Positions 1 through 7,557 of a DNA stretch of 13,269 bases are shown here, in pieces. Positions within the stretch are counted from its first letter, which is position 1. The number at the start of each line of letters is the position of its first letter. The stretch is taken from contig JAJRBV010000037.1 in the NCBI GenBank assembly GCA_028679275.1, positions 1 to 13,269 on the forward strand, read 5' to 3'. Source of the DNA: Methanoregulaceae archaeon. GTDB taxonomy: Archaea > Halobacteriota > Methanomicrobia > Methanomicrobiales > Methanospirillaceae. Both the position numbers and the translations under genes were made by a program. The notes under the pieces are model-generated. The model did no database searches, was not told the origin of the DNA, and saw only the letters and a list, made by a program, of their open reading frames with translations.

Positions 1-96
1 TATCCACCGAAAATTTAATTTTCATGCTGAAAAACGCAATCGAAATAACTGGCGGTCCGGTAATCCTCGTTACTCCATTTTTTTATCAGGACATGA

Positions 97-124
97 AAAA
101 TTCACTTCGTGTTCACTCTAAAAA
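97..124 (-). terminator. Possible U-tract terminator after purB
   Basis: Read on the minus strand, two T5 runs (complement of A5 at 120-124 and 96-100) lie about 50-80 bases past the purB stop codon. Archaeal RNA polymerase commonly terminates at U-rich tracts without a hairpin, so this is a plausible purB terminator. A T7 run on the plus strand at 78-84 could serve a convergent gene lying left of the window. Bases 1-176 otherwise show no convincing gene. Confidence 0.35.
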
Positions 125-176
125 CGAGTTGAGAATTTTCCATCGACCTCTCCCGGACAGGGATCTGCAAATCTCT

Positions 177-1523
177 TCACCCTTTGAGGTACTTCCGGCT
201 CAGCTTCCCGTGAAGCCGTTCCACCTGCTTCACTGCCGTCCCGGTATACCGGTCGGGATTGAGCAGTTCCCGGATCTCCTGCCGGGAGATACAGGCGGTC
301 ACCTTCCGGTCGAGAGCGAGCACTTCATCGAGTGGCATCTTCTCAGCATGTGCCTTCATGCTCGCGACACGGACGATCTCGTGCGCCTCCTGCCGATCCA
401 TCCCTTTACCGGCAAGGGCGATCATCACCGATTCGGCCATGTTTGCCCCGTGGAGAAGGTCGAGGTTCTTGCGTATGTTCTCCTCCCTGATGACCAACCC
501 TTCAAGAACACCGGTGAGCAGCCTGATGCAGTGATCGGTGAGGATTGTCGACTCGGGGAAGATCACCCGCTCGCAGGAAGAGTTCGTGAGGTCCCGTTCG
601 TCCCAGAGGGTGTTGTTCTGGAGTGCCGGCTCAACTGCTGACCGGATAACCCGGGCAAGGCCGCAGACCTGCTCGCTCCTGATAGGGTTCCTCTTGTGGG
701 GCATCGTGCTCGACCCGACCTGCTTCTTCCCGAAGGCCTCTTCGACTTCGGCAATCTCGCTCCGCTGCAGGGTCCGTATTCCGATACCGATCTTGTCAAG
801 TGTTGTGGCCACGTTGGCAAGGAACATGAAATACTCGGCATACCGGTCGCGTGCGATCACCTGGTTTGATACCTCCACCGGGACAATCACGAGGAGTTCC
901 ATCATCCGGTCCTGGATCTCCATTCCTTTCTCCCCGAGTGCTGCCTGGGTGCCCACCGCACCGGTCAGCTGACCGACGGCTACTCTTGGCAACAGTTCAG
1001 AAAGCCGGTCGAGATGCCGCGCCGTCTCCGCTGCCCATATCCCGAACCGGAGCCCGTAGGTTGTCGGGACCCCGATCTGGCCGTGCGTGCGTGCAGCACA
1101 GACAAGGTGCCGGGTCTCGTAACTCCGTTTGAGCAGGACGGCAAGGAGGCTCCGGAGTTTTGCATCGAGGATTGCGAGCGACTCCTTCAGCTGGATCCCG
1201 GTGGCCGTGTCAAGGATATCGTTCGAGGTTGCACCGTAATGTACCCATCCCCCTGCCTCTCCGCACACCTCTGCTATGGCTTTCACGATGGCCATCATAT
1301 CATGGTTGATCTCTGCCTCGATCTCTTTGGCACGGGAGAGGGACGCCTGTTCCGCGTTCCTGCCGATCAGATCGGCTGCCACGGGGGGAATGAGACCGAA
1401 CTCCGCGCCTGCCCTCGCAAGTGCCGCCTCGGCCCGGACGATGGATGAGAACCGGTTCTCCTCGCTCCAGACCGCACGCATCTCTGGGGTTCCATAACGG
1501 TAGTCGATGGGATGGATCGCCAT
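177..1523 (-). CDS. purB: Adenylosuccinate lyase
   Basis: Adenylosuccinate lyase is a cytosolic enzyme acting twice in purine synthesis: it splits SAICAR to AICAR and adenylosuccinate to AMP, releasing fumarate each time. The 448-residue product has the normal family length. Seen directly: the N-terminal start MAIHPIDYRYG, the HYGATSND segment (residues 95-102), a THGQ motif with the likely general-acid histidine (H147), and the fumarase/lyase-superfamily signature GSSTMPHKRNP (270-280), whose serine loop supplies the catalytic base. The frame stays open for 17 codons upstream, but I chose the ATG at 1521-1523 because homologues begin near AIHPIDYRYG and a GGAG Shine-Dalgarno sequence (1537-1540) precedes it, with a rather long 13-base spacer. 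The gene is divergent from the helicase gene, with 57 bases between the starts. Function is confident from motifs and length. Confidence 0.96.
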   Translation of the reverse strand: MAIHPIDYRYGTPEMRAVWSEENRFSSIVRAEAALARAGAEFGLIPPVAADLIGRNAEQASLSRAKEIEAEINHDMMAIVKAIAEVCGEAGGWVHYGATSNDILDTATGIQLKESLAILDAKLRSLLAVLLKRSYETRHLVCAARTHGQIGVPTTYGLRFGIWAAETARHLDRLSELLPRVAVGQLTGAVGTQAALGEKGMEIQDRMMELLVIVPVEVSNQVIARDRYAEYFMFLANVATTLDKIGIGIRTLQRSEIAEVEEAFGKKQVGSSTMPHKRNPIRSEQVCGLARVIRSAVEPALQNNTLWDERDLTNSSCERVIFPESTILTDHCIRLLTGVLEGLVIREENIRKNLDLLHGANMAESVMIALAGKGMDRQEAHEIVRVASMKAHAEKMPLDEVLALDRKVTACISRQEIRELLNPDRYTGTAVKQVERLHGKLSRKYLKG

Positions 1524-1528
1524 ATGAT

Positions 1529-1557
1529 AGAGATCTCTCCTTTGGAAGAATAAAAAA
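1529..1557. promoter_or_regulatory. Divergent purB/helicase promoter region
   Basis: Only 57 bases separate the two divergent starts. An ATAAAAAA box at 1550-1557 lies about 27 bases ahead of the helicase ATG at 1581, and no Shine-Dalgarno sequence sits at normal distance from that ATG. This suggests a leaderless helicase transcript. On the purB side, the perfect 10-base palindrome AGAGATCTCT (1529-1538) sits between the purB ribosome-binding site and its ATG. Promoter assignment rests on sequence spacing only. Confidence 0.4.
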
Positions 1558-1580
1558 CAGTCCGGAACAAACACTATGTA

Positions 1581-3587
1581 ATGGACAAGCTGGATGCCTA
1601 TTTCCCATACGAGTCCTACCGCCCGTTCCAGAAGGAGATGCTGGAACGGGTGGCACAGTGCGCACGGGAGGGTGGGATCGCCATGATCGATGCGCCGACC
1701 GGAAGCGGGAAATCGAGCGTGGTCGCTGCCCTCTTATCAGAGCGATCCGGGAGAAAGATCCTTGTTGCAGTCCGGACCATCAGCCAGCTGAACACGTTCA
1801 TCAGGGAACTCGAACTGATCAGGAAAAGGAAACGGTCAGTCTCCTACTCCTACCTTATCGGGAAGCGGAGCCTTTGCATGCTGTCGGGAGGTGGGGATGT
1901 GTACCGGCGGTGTGAGGGAGTCAAGGCGGTATCCACGAACCTGATGCGGGAAAGGGCAGAGCAGGGGTCGCTCGTCCCGTCAAAGGATGCGGTAATCACC
2001 CAGCAGATACGGAAACTTGATGAGGAACACCCGGTCATCTGCCCCTACTATATCCGGAGCAGGATATTTCTTTCCGGAGAGGGGAGCAGTCTTCGCATGG
2101 TCCCCTCCACACCCCTGAAAGCCAAGGCAGAACGGGTTGCACGGGAACTTGCCCGGCCTGATGAACTTCGCGATATCAGCGCCGGGGTCTGCCCGTACGA
2201 GATGCTGCTTCTTGCTGCCCAGCGTTCTGATGTTGTCATCGCAAATTACCACCATCTCTTCGATGAAGAGATAAGAAACCAGCTGTATGGGTCACTCGGG
2301 ATAGAGCCGGCAGACGTGATGCTGCTGATCGATGAAGCACACAACTGCGGTGACGTGATGACAGGGATCATGAATGTCGTCATCGGTGAGCAGGTTCTCG
2401 CCCAGGCCGAGCGGGAGATCTCGGGAATCCGCCGCCATATGAAAAGTGCTGCTGCTCTCGGACCGATCATCAAAAATATCGGCACGTTCATGCAGGGTCT
2501 GAAAAATTCGTGCGAGACTGAGGACTGGTTCGAGCCGGCAATCTTCGACAGGATGGTTGTCCGGGGCTCCCTTTATAAGGACATGTCAGGTGTGGTGGAA
2601 GACCTGATGCAGATCAGCGAGCATATACGGGAGAAGAACATGATGGCGGGCGAGTACTCCGCGAGCGCGACTGAGACGCTCACGGCATTTCTTTTCCGAA
2701 TCTCCTGCTCGTCAACCGACCCCGGATACCTGACTGTATACCGCAAGGATGAGACTGATATTTTCCTTGAAGTGCGGAGTATTGATCCCTCAGAACGGCT
2801 CCGGGATCTCGCGCTCTCACATCATTGTTCAATCCTGATCTCCGGTACACTCTCCCCGGTCGAATCCTACCAGAAGTATTATTTTGGTGATCTGCCGGTG
2901 GTCTCCTGCTCGCTCCCGAATGTATTCCCGAAAAAGAACCGCATGGTTCTCTGCGCCGGGGATATCACGACCGCATTTTCCATGCGGGAAAACCGGGAGA
3001 ACTCTGCCCGGATTGCCCTCTACATCAGGCATTTCTCCCGGCTGAAGGGGAATATTGCGATTTACTTCCCCTCTTACCAGATCCTCGATACTTATGCAGG
3101 GATGCTTTCAGGTGTTCTTGCCTCCCGGAACCTGATCATCGAACCGAAAGACGCACGGGATGCCGGGGAAGCGCTCCGGACCTTTCTCTCCCTCCCTGCA
3201 CAGGGAAAATCAGGGATCCTCTTTGCCGTGGCCGGGGGAAAATGGAGCGAGGGGCTCGATTATCGCGGGGAACTCCTCTCCGGGGCGATGGTAATCGGTC
3301 TCCCTCTTGCACCCTATAACCAGGTCAGGAAAATGACGATCGATTATTTCCGCCATAAGTTTGGTGCTGAAGGGGAATTTATCTGTTATACCCTTCCGGC
3401 TCTGAACCGTGCCCAGCAGGCAATCGGCAGGGTGCTTCGCACCCCTGAAGACCGGGGTGTCCTGGTCTTTGGTGAGAAGCGGTTTCTTGAACCAAGGGTA
3501 AAGACCGGTTTGCCGGCATGGATCCGCAATGAACTCGTGGAATGCACGGCTGAATCATTCGGAGAGGTGGTGAAGAGATGGAAGTAA
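1581..3587 (+). CDS. XPD/Rad3-family iron-sulfur DNA helicase
   Basis: This is a superfamily 2 ATP-dependent DNA helicase of the XPD/Rad3/DinG group (5'-3' polarity in characterised members), expected to act in DNA repair. In the 668 residues I see Walker A (APTGSGKS, 38-45), a DEAH box (251-254), the SGTLSP motif after SILI (421-426), and motif VI with Q613, G616-R617 and R620. Four cysteines between Walker A and the DEAH box (C99, C111, C154, C204) match the order and local context of the XPD 4Fe-4S ligands: RSLC, RRC, ICPYY and VCPYE. The segment between C111 and C204 together with 270-360 should contain the FeS and Arch domains. At 668 residues it is longer than crenarchaeal XPD (about 550). 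Its 3' end overlaps the alkyltransferase gene by 10 bases, so the two are probably co-expressed. The ATG start is probably leaderless. Assignment to XPD rather than a DinG-like paralogue is likely but not certain. Confidence 0.9.
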   Translation: MDKLDAYFPYESYRPFQKEMLERVAQCAREGGIAMIDAPTGSGKSSVVAALLSERSGRKILVAVRTISQLNTFIRELELIRKRKRSVSYSYLIGKRSLCMLSGGGDVYRRCEGVKAVSTNLMRERAEQGSLVPSKDAVITQQIRKLDEEHPVICPYYIRSRIFLSGEGSSLRMVPSTPLKAKAERVARELARPDELRDISAGVCPYEMLLLAAQRSDVVIANYHHLFDEEIRNQLYGSLGIEPADVMLLIDEAHNCGDVMTGIMNVVIGEQVLAQAEREISGIRRHMKSAAALGPIIKNIGTFMQGLKNSCETEDWFEPAIFDRMVVRGSLYKDMSGVVEDLMQISEHIREKNMMAGEYSASATETLTAFLFRISCSSTDPGYLTVYRKDETDIFLEVRSIDPSERLRDLALSHHCSILISGTLSPVESYQKYYFGDLPVVSCSLPNVFPKKNRMVLCAGDITTAFSMRENRENSARIALYIRHFSRLKGNIAIYFPSYQILDTYAGMLSGVLASRNLIIEPKDARDAGEALRTFLSLPAQGKSGILFAVAGGKWSEGLDYRGELLSGAMVIGLPLAPYNQVRKMTIDYFRHKFGAEGEFICYTLPALNRAQQAIGRVLRTPEDRGVLVFGEKRFLEPRVKTGLPAWIRNELVECTAESFGEVVKRWK

Positions 3588-4051
3588 TCGATGGCTCGGC
3601 CCGTTTCGGGCTCTGGTATGTCCATATCCGCTGGTCTGATACTACGATATACCGTGTCAGGTTCTCACGGTTCCCGGAAGCTGGTCCGGTGCCTGCACCC
3701 ATTGCGCGATACCTTTCCGGAAGAGAAGTCGACCTCTCCGGATTTACCTGCGGGGTATCTCCGCCTGGAGAACCCTATGCCCGCATTTACAGGGAAGTAC
3801 AGCAAATCCCCTACGGAGAGACTTCGACATATAGCGAGATTGCAGAACGAGCCGGAACCCATGCAAGAGTGGTCGGGCAGGCTCTTTCAAGAAACCTGCT
3901 CCCGCTCATCATCCCCTGCCACCGGGTGGTATCCCGTTCCGGTATCGGGGGATTCACCCCTGATCCCACGATAAAAGAGGATCTTCTGGCGATGGAGCGC
4001 AGGAGTAAAAGACGAAGAAGGAAAAAGACTGAAACTGGTGATGAATCCTGA
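3578..4051 (+). CDS. ogt: Methylated-DNA--protein-cysteine S-methyltransferase
   Basis: This suicide DNA-repair protein transfers alkyl groups from O6-alkylguanine (and O4-alkylthymine) to its own cysteine. The 157-residue product carries the active-site motif PCHRVV with acceptor C114, preceded by N106, the DNA-binding region with the arginine finger R97 in ARVVGQA, Y79 in PYGET, and a downstream conserved glutamate (E140). An N-terminal region of about 70 residues precedes the catalytic domain, as in the family. The last 17 residues form a strongly basic tail (141-150 are nearly all Arg/Lys), which may add non-specific DNA contact. The ATG at 3578 lies inside the helicase stop region (10-base overlap), with GAGGTG (3564-3569) eight bases upstream as Shine-Dalgarno, so translational coupling with the helicase is likely. 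The symbol ogt is the usual archaeal name. Confidence 0.94.
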   Translation: MEVIDGSARFGLWYVHIRWSDTTIYRVRFSRFPEAGPVPAPIARYLSGREVDLSGFTCGVSPPGEPYARIYREVQQIPYGETSTYSEIAERAGTHARVVGQALSRNLLPLIIPCHRVVSRSGIGGFTPDPTIKEDLLAMERRSKRRRRKKTETGDES

Positions 4052-4168
4052 ATCAAGGCACATGCCGGGGAAAACCGGTACTATCCGGCGGGTAGAGGGG
4101 ACGATACATGGCTGATACCAGACCCCTTCTGAAATCGGATATACAAAGGGGAAAGAGGGACGGAGATC

Positions 4169-4195
4169 TTTATAATTCAGGGGACGACAAGGGAG
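4169..4195 (+). promoter_or_regulatory. TATA-like box and Shine-Dalgarno sequence of mobA
   Basis: TTTATAA at 4169-4175 is a good archaeal TATA-like box, and GGGAG at 4191-4195 is a Shine-Dalgarno sequence seven bases ahead of the GTG start at 4203. The usual TATA-to-start distance would put the transcript 5' end near 4198, too late to include the Shine-Dalgarno. So either transcription starts upstream or the box is not the one used. The rest of the 151-base gap from 4052 is purine-rich and shows no gene. Confidence 0.45.
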
Positions 4196-4202
4196 AATAC
4201 GT

Positions 4203-4802
4203 GTGAGATCCGCGATTGTTCTTGTCGGAGGAGAAGGGCGCAGGGTGAACGGGATGGAGAAGTATTTCTTCACCTACCTTGGAAAGACATTCATCGAGCG
4301 GCTCATCGATTCTCTCCAGCCTGTGGTGGATGAGATTGTCCTTGTGGCGAAGAGCAAAGAGCACTGCGACCGGTTTTCCCATCTTTATGAGGTACGGTGT
4401 GTCCATGACATCAGGAAGGGTATCGGGCCGATCGGGGGGCTTCACGCCGGAGTCAAGGCCAGCAGAGGGGATATGCTTTTTGTCTGTGCCTGTGACATGC
4501 CCTGCATTGATACCAGGGTTGTCTCCGCTCTGTTTGACGCACTGGGAGAATTTGATGCCGCGATCCCATCATGGGATACCGACATGCTCGAGCCACTCCA
4601 TGCAGTGTACCGGAAGGAGCCCCTCCGGCGGTATCTTGATAATCCCGCCTCCCTCTCGCTCCGTTCTTTGGTAAAAAGCCTCAATGTTATGTATGTGCCG
4701 GTAAGCCAGCTTCGGATCCTTGACCCCGATCTCTCCAGTTTCACCAATATCAATAAATTGGAGGACCTGGAGGATTTGCTCCCCAGGAATTCCCCGGAAT
4801 GA
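4203..4802 (+). CDS. mobA: Molybdenum cofactor guanylyltransferase (MobA-like)
   Basis: This is a nucleotidyltransferase that attaches GMP to molybdopterin (or its tungsten form) to make the guanine dinucleotide cofactor. Methanogens need that cofactor for formylmethanofuran dehydrogenase and formate dehydrogenase. The 199 residues show the nucleotide-binding start IVLVGGEGRR (5-14) with K20, the GPIGGLHAG loop (75-83), the CDMP metal-binding motif with D98 (97-100), and the C-terminal TNIN..EDL motif (181-189), all typical of MobA. The start codon is GTG, chosen because the nucleotide-binding loop follows at the usual distance and a Shine-Dalgarno sequence lies seven bases upstream. It stands alone between the repair pair and a convergent lipoprotein gene, with no other cofactor genes nearby. 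A relaxed-specificity MobA-like nucleotidyltransferase is the main alternative. Confidence 0.85.
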   Translation: MRSAIVLVGGEGRRVNGMEKYFFTYLGKTFIERLIDSLQPVVDEIVLVAKSKEHCDRFSHLYEVRCVHDIRKGIGPIGGLHAGVKASRGDMLFVCACDMPCIDTRVVSALFDALGEFDAAIPSWDTDMLEPLHAVYRKEPLRRYLDNPASLSLRSLVKSLNVMYVPVSQLRILDPDLSSFTNINKLEDLEDLLPRNSPE

Positions 4803-4859
4803 GGAAATACATGGAAAATTATGAGGATTAATCTTTTGTCCCGATCGTTCTGGCAGGGA

Positions 4860-5567
4860 TCAGATCGAACAGGACATGTTTCGTAAGAGTTCCCCGGTCT
4901 GGACCTCGGTCTTTGGAACCTTTATCTGGATCTCGGTCCTGATCTCATTTCCGGAAAATTCTATCAGGTATTTTCCCGGGGACCTTATCGTCAGGTCCTT
5001 GCCGGTTTCCGTACCATAGCCACGCGAGAACCCCTCCTCCGCGATGACCTGCCCAGTGACAGGATCCCGAACCGTTACTTCAAACCAGGCATACGGACTG
5101 ATTGTGGTGACGGTCTCCGTACGTTCTTCCCGTTCGCCCGTGTTGCTCTCATACCAGATTGTCCTTGACGTCATGTTCGGGAAAAAACACATCTCGATCA
5201 CGAGAGGGGGCCTCTTCAGGTCATAATTGTATGCTGTCCTGTTATTTTTTAATGCAATCGTGTTATAGTAAATGGCCACGTATTCGGTTGCGACCGGGGT
5301 GACATCAGGGAGTCGGGTTCCGGATGTACCGGACGCAGGAGTTGTCACCACAGGGAACGGAGTTGCCGGCGTGATAAACCCTGTCTCGATCGGCACCTGG
5401 GTCGGGGTCGGGGTTCCCGCTATTCCCCCGCCACCCTGAATCCCTCCTGTGCCACCCTGCGCGTTATTCTGTTCCGGATTCCCCTTGGGAGGTGCAATGC
5501 ATCCTGTGAGGCACACCATTGCCACAAGGATGATGACTCCGACGATAACTACCCGTTTTCCCGTCAT
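4860..5567 (-). CDS. Putative surface lipoprotein, function unknown
   Basis: I do not recognise this family. The 235-residue product has a short basic N-terminus, a hydrophobic segment (about 5-20) and a lipobox LTGC with the modified cysteine at C23, so it is probably anchored outside the cytoplasmic membrane. Residues 24-92 are a low-complexity linker rich in Gly, Pro and Thr, common in exported proteins of Methanomicrobiales. Residues 95-235 look like a beta-rich globular domain, with NxT/NxS sequons such as NRT (109-111), NMT (131-133) and NMS (230-232), and two cysteines (C127, C233) that could pair outside the cell. The ATG at 5565-5567 has no clear Shine-Dalgarno sequence; an AATAAATA box sits about 27 bases upstream. 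It converges on mobA and follows the arginine decarboxylase gene on the same strand, 118 bases downstream, with its own promoter-like box. No function can be inferred from context. Confidence 0.8.
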   Translation of the reverse strand: MTGKRVVIVGVIILVAMVCLTGCIAPPKGNPEQNNAQGGTGGIQGGGGIAGTPTPTQVPIETGFITPATPFPVVTTPASGTSGTRLPDVTPVATEYVAIYYNTIALKNNRTAYNYDLKRPPLVIEMCFFPNMTSRTIWYESNTGEREERTETVTTISPYAWFEVTVRDPVTGQVIAEEGFSRGYGTETGKDLTIRSPGKYLIEFSGNEIRTEIQIKVPKTEVQTGELLRNMSCSI

Positions 5568-5590
5568 TAATTGAGGATGGTGCGCACCGG

Positions 5591-5598
5591 TATTTATT
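5591..5598 (-). promoter_or_regulatory. TATA-like box for the lipoprotein gene
   Basis: On the minus strand the sequence AATAAATA lies about 24-31 bases ahead of the ATG at 5567. No Shine-Dalgarno sequence is present in between, which is consistent with a leaderless or nearly leaderless transcript. The evidence is spacing only. Confidence 0.45.
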
Positions 5599-5685
5599 GG
5601 TTATGCAGGAGAATGTTTATTTTACGGATTTATTGCAATAGAGACGTATTAAAGGCAGTTCAGCGATAAAATGAGTGATCCCTGA

Positions 5686-6240
5686 TCAGTCCGTTATAAA
5701 TACGGCGGCAGCAATAACGGTTGTCCAGAGTCCTGTCTTGTCCCCCTGGGCAGACTGGCAGATATTGGTGGTCTTGATGATCTTTCCGCTTGCCTTGTAG
5801 ATCTGCTCCCGTTCCTGCCAGGCCTGGTTGATGTCAAACTCTATCCCGAGCGTTGTCGCAAGCATCGTTGCGGCAAGATCCTCGGCATAATCGCCCGTTT
5901 TTTCTGCGGTTTCACCATACGCATGGTGTTCAGAGAGGTACCCGTATTCCTGTGAATCCTTGGGAAGGGCAAGCCCGATCGCAGCAGAGATCAGACGGTT
6001 GGGCTCATTGGTCTCGTTCTTCGCCATAACACAGTAGGTGATATTACCCGGTTCGAGGATCCGTGCACCTTCATCGACCGTCACGATCTTGCAGAAAGGG
6101 GGAAAGATGCTTGAGACGTAGACAAGGTTGTACTTCTCGATTCCAGCCCTTCGCAGCGCAAGCTCGAATGAAGCAAGACGGTCTTTATGGACTCCTACAC
6201 CCTTGGTGAAAAAGATCTTGGAGGGCACGGCCATGTTCAT
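5686..6240 (-). CDS. pdaD: Pyruvoyl-dependent arginine decarboxylase
   Basis: This enzyme decarboxylates arginine to agmatine, the archaeal precursor of putrescine/spermidine and of agmatidine in tRNA-Ile. It is made as a proenzyme that cleaves itself between two serines, the second becoming the pyruvoyl cofactor. The SSIFPP motif is present, at residues 43-48 counted from the ATG at 6240, so cleavage is expected between S43 and S44. The downstream segments [26 protein letters not shown] and [14 protein letters not shown] match my recollection of the methanogen (Methanosarcina-like) form. A TTG six codons upstream extends the frame, but I prefer the ATG at 6238-6240. The next ATG (6232-6234) is equally possible, because no Shine-Dalgarno sequence distinguishes them and an A/T-rich box upstream suggests a short leader. 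The gene is divergent from carA and about 185 residues long, normal for the family. Function is confident. Confidence 0.93.
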   Translation of the reverse strand: MNMAVPSKIFFTKGVGVHKDRLASFELALRRAGIEKYNLVYVSSIFPPFCKIVTVDEGARILEPGNITYCVMAKNETNEPNRLISAAIGLALPKDSQEYGYLSEHHAYGETAEKTGDYAEDLAATMLATTLGIEFDINQAWQEREQIYKASGKIIKTTNICQSAQGDKTGLWTTVIAAAVFITD

Positions 6241-6465
6241 ATTTGTGAGGTAGTTCAACTTAAAATTTTTTATTCCGTAATCCTTCAGCGAATACTTCTT
6301 TATTTCCGGATTGGTGCATGATTATTCGCTTGATTGAAGAAATAACATTTAAATGCACTACAATCACAGAATGCCGGATTATTACTGTTATTTTTCATGA
6401 AATGGTAATTGAAGGTCATAGACCTGATCTGCCGCCGGATTTCCCTTCCTCTCCATTCCGCTACC

Positions 6466-6473
6466 TATTAAAT
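6466..6473 (+). promoter_or_regulatory. TATA-like box of carAB
   Basis: TATTAAAT lies about 30 bases ahead of the carA ATG at 6501, which would start the transcript only a few bases before the ATG. No good Shine-Dalgarno sequence is visible between the box and the start, so carA may be nearly leaderless. The divergent gap to pdaD (6241-6500, 260 bases) is A/T-rich and otherwise shows a second TTTAAA-containing box near 6350. I see no gene in it. Confidence 0.45.
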
Positions 6474-6500
6474 GTATTCCGGCGCAATAGGTATGGAACG

Positions 6501-7556
6501 ATGAAGGCGGTTCTGGGTCTTGAGGACGGCACCTATGTGCTTGGGGAAGGTTTCGGAACAGAAGGTGAATGTGCGGGGGAGCTCGTATTCTCCACCCAGA
6601 TGTCCGGGTACATGGAGGCACTGACAGACCCGAGTTATCATGGGCAAATCCTGATGTTCACCTTCCCAACAATCGGAAATTACGGTGTTGACAGGAAGAA
6701 TTTTCAGCACCCCCGGGTCTGGGCAATGGGGTGTGTAGCAAGGGAGATCTGTGATGCTCCGGAGAAAGGACCTTCAGTTGCTGACTATTTTGCAGAACAG
6801 GGCCTTCCGGGGATCCGGGGGATCGATACCAGAATGCTCACAATAAAAACCCGGGAGACGGGAACAATGCGTGCTGCCCTGATTGTCGGTGATGACAACG
6901 GGGAGTACGCGGTCAGCTGCGCCAGGAATATCCCTCAGATCTCGGAAAGGGATCTTATCCCCGCAGTCTCCTGCACAGAAGCCTATCACATCGGGGGATC
7001 TGGTAAAAGGATAGCCGTGATCGATCTTGGTATAAAGAAAAATATGGTCCTCTCCCTGAAAATGCGGAATGCTGATATCCATGTCTTCCCCCATGATTCA
7101 CGTTCCGACGAAATTATGGCTTGCCGGCCCGATGCCCTCTTCATAAGCAATGGTCCGGGCGATCCAGTTCATGCAACTGGAGCGATCCGCTGCATCAGTG
7201 ATCTTGCCGGGACGCTGCCGATTTATGGGATCTGCATGGGAATCCAGGTTTGCGGGCTTGCCCTTGGCGGGAGCACCTACAAAATGAAGTTTGGCCACCG
7301 GGGAAGCAACCAGCCGGTGCGGTACAAGGACGGAAGCATTTATATCACGACCCAGAACCATGGATTTGCTGTCTCTGCCGACTCCCTGCCCGAAGGATGC
7401 CGGATCCTTTATTCCAATGTAAACGACGGATCCCTCGAAGGATTCGAGAACGAGTACCTCGACATCACCTGCGTGCAGTTCCATCCCGAAGCTCACGGGG
7501 GGCCAAGGGATACCGAGATTCCTTTCTTTGATACAATGTTCCGGAGGCTTGACTGA
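6501..7556 (+). CDS. carA: Carbamoyl-phosphate synthase, small (glutaminase) subunit
   Basis: The small subunit hydrolyses glutamine and passes ammonia to CarB for making carbamoyl phosphate, which feeds arginine and pyrimidine synthesis. The 351-residue product begins MKAVLGLEDGTYVLGEGFG, as expected for CarA, followed by the N-terminal domain (conserved LTDPSYHGQ, 41-49) and a class I glutamine amidotransferase domain from about residue 170. The catalytic triad is visible: C245 in GICMGIQ, H328 and E330 in FHPEAHGGP. The residue two after the nucleophilic cysteine's glycine, usually His or Asn in CarA, is Ile here. The frame is open for 61 codons further upstream, but that part has no CarA-like sequence and a TATA-like box lies inside it, so the ATG at 6501 was chosen. 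The stop is one base before the carB start, so the two form an operon. Confidence 0.96.
   Translation: MKAVLGLEDGTYVLGEGFGTEGECAGELVFSTQMSGYMEALTDPSYHGQILMFTFPTIGNYGVDRKNFQHPRVWAMGCVAREICDAPEKGPSVADYFAEQGLPGIRGIDTRMLTIKTRETGTMRAALIVGDDNGEYAVSCARNIPQISERDLIPAVSCTEAYHIGGSGKRIAVIDLGIKKNMVLSLKMRNADIHVFPHDSRSDEIMACRPDALFISNGPGDPVHATGAIRCISDLAGTLPIYGICMGIQVCGLALGGSTYKMKFGHRGSNQPVRYKDGSIYITTQNHGFAVSADSLPEGCRILYSNVNDGSLEGFENEYLDITCVQFHPEAHGGPRDTEIPFFDTMFRRLD
7543..7547 (+). promoter_or_regulatory. Shine-Dalgarno sequence of carB inside carA
   Basis: GGAGG, within the last codons of carA, lies ten bases ahead of the ATG at 7558. It decides the carB start over an in-frame upstream ATG at 7528, which would add ten unrelated residues. 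It also implies coupled translation of the two subunits. Confidence 0.75.
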
Positions 7557-7557
7557 G

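Noticed and set aside
24..641. A 205-codon plus-strand open frame at the left edge
   Set aside because: Most of it is antisense to purB. The first 50 codons lie outside purB but show no recognisable protein pattern and no start signal.
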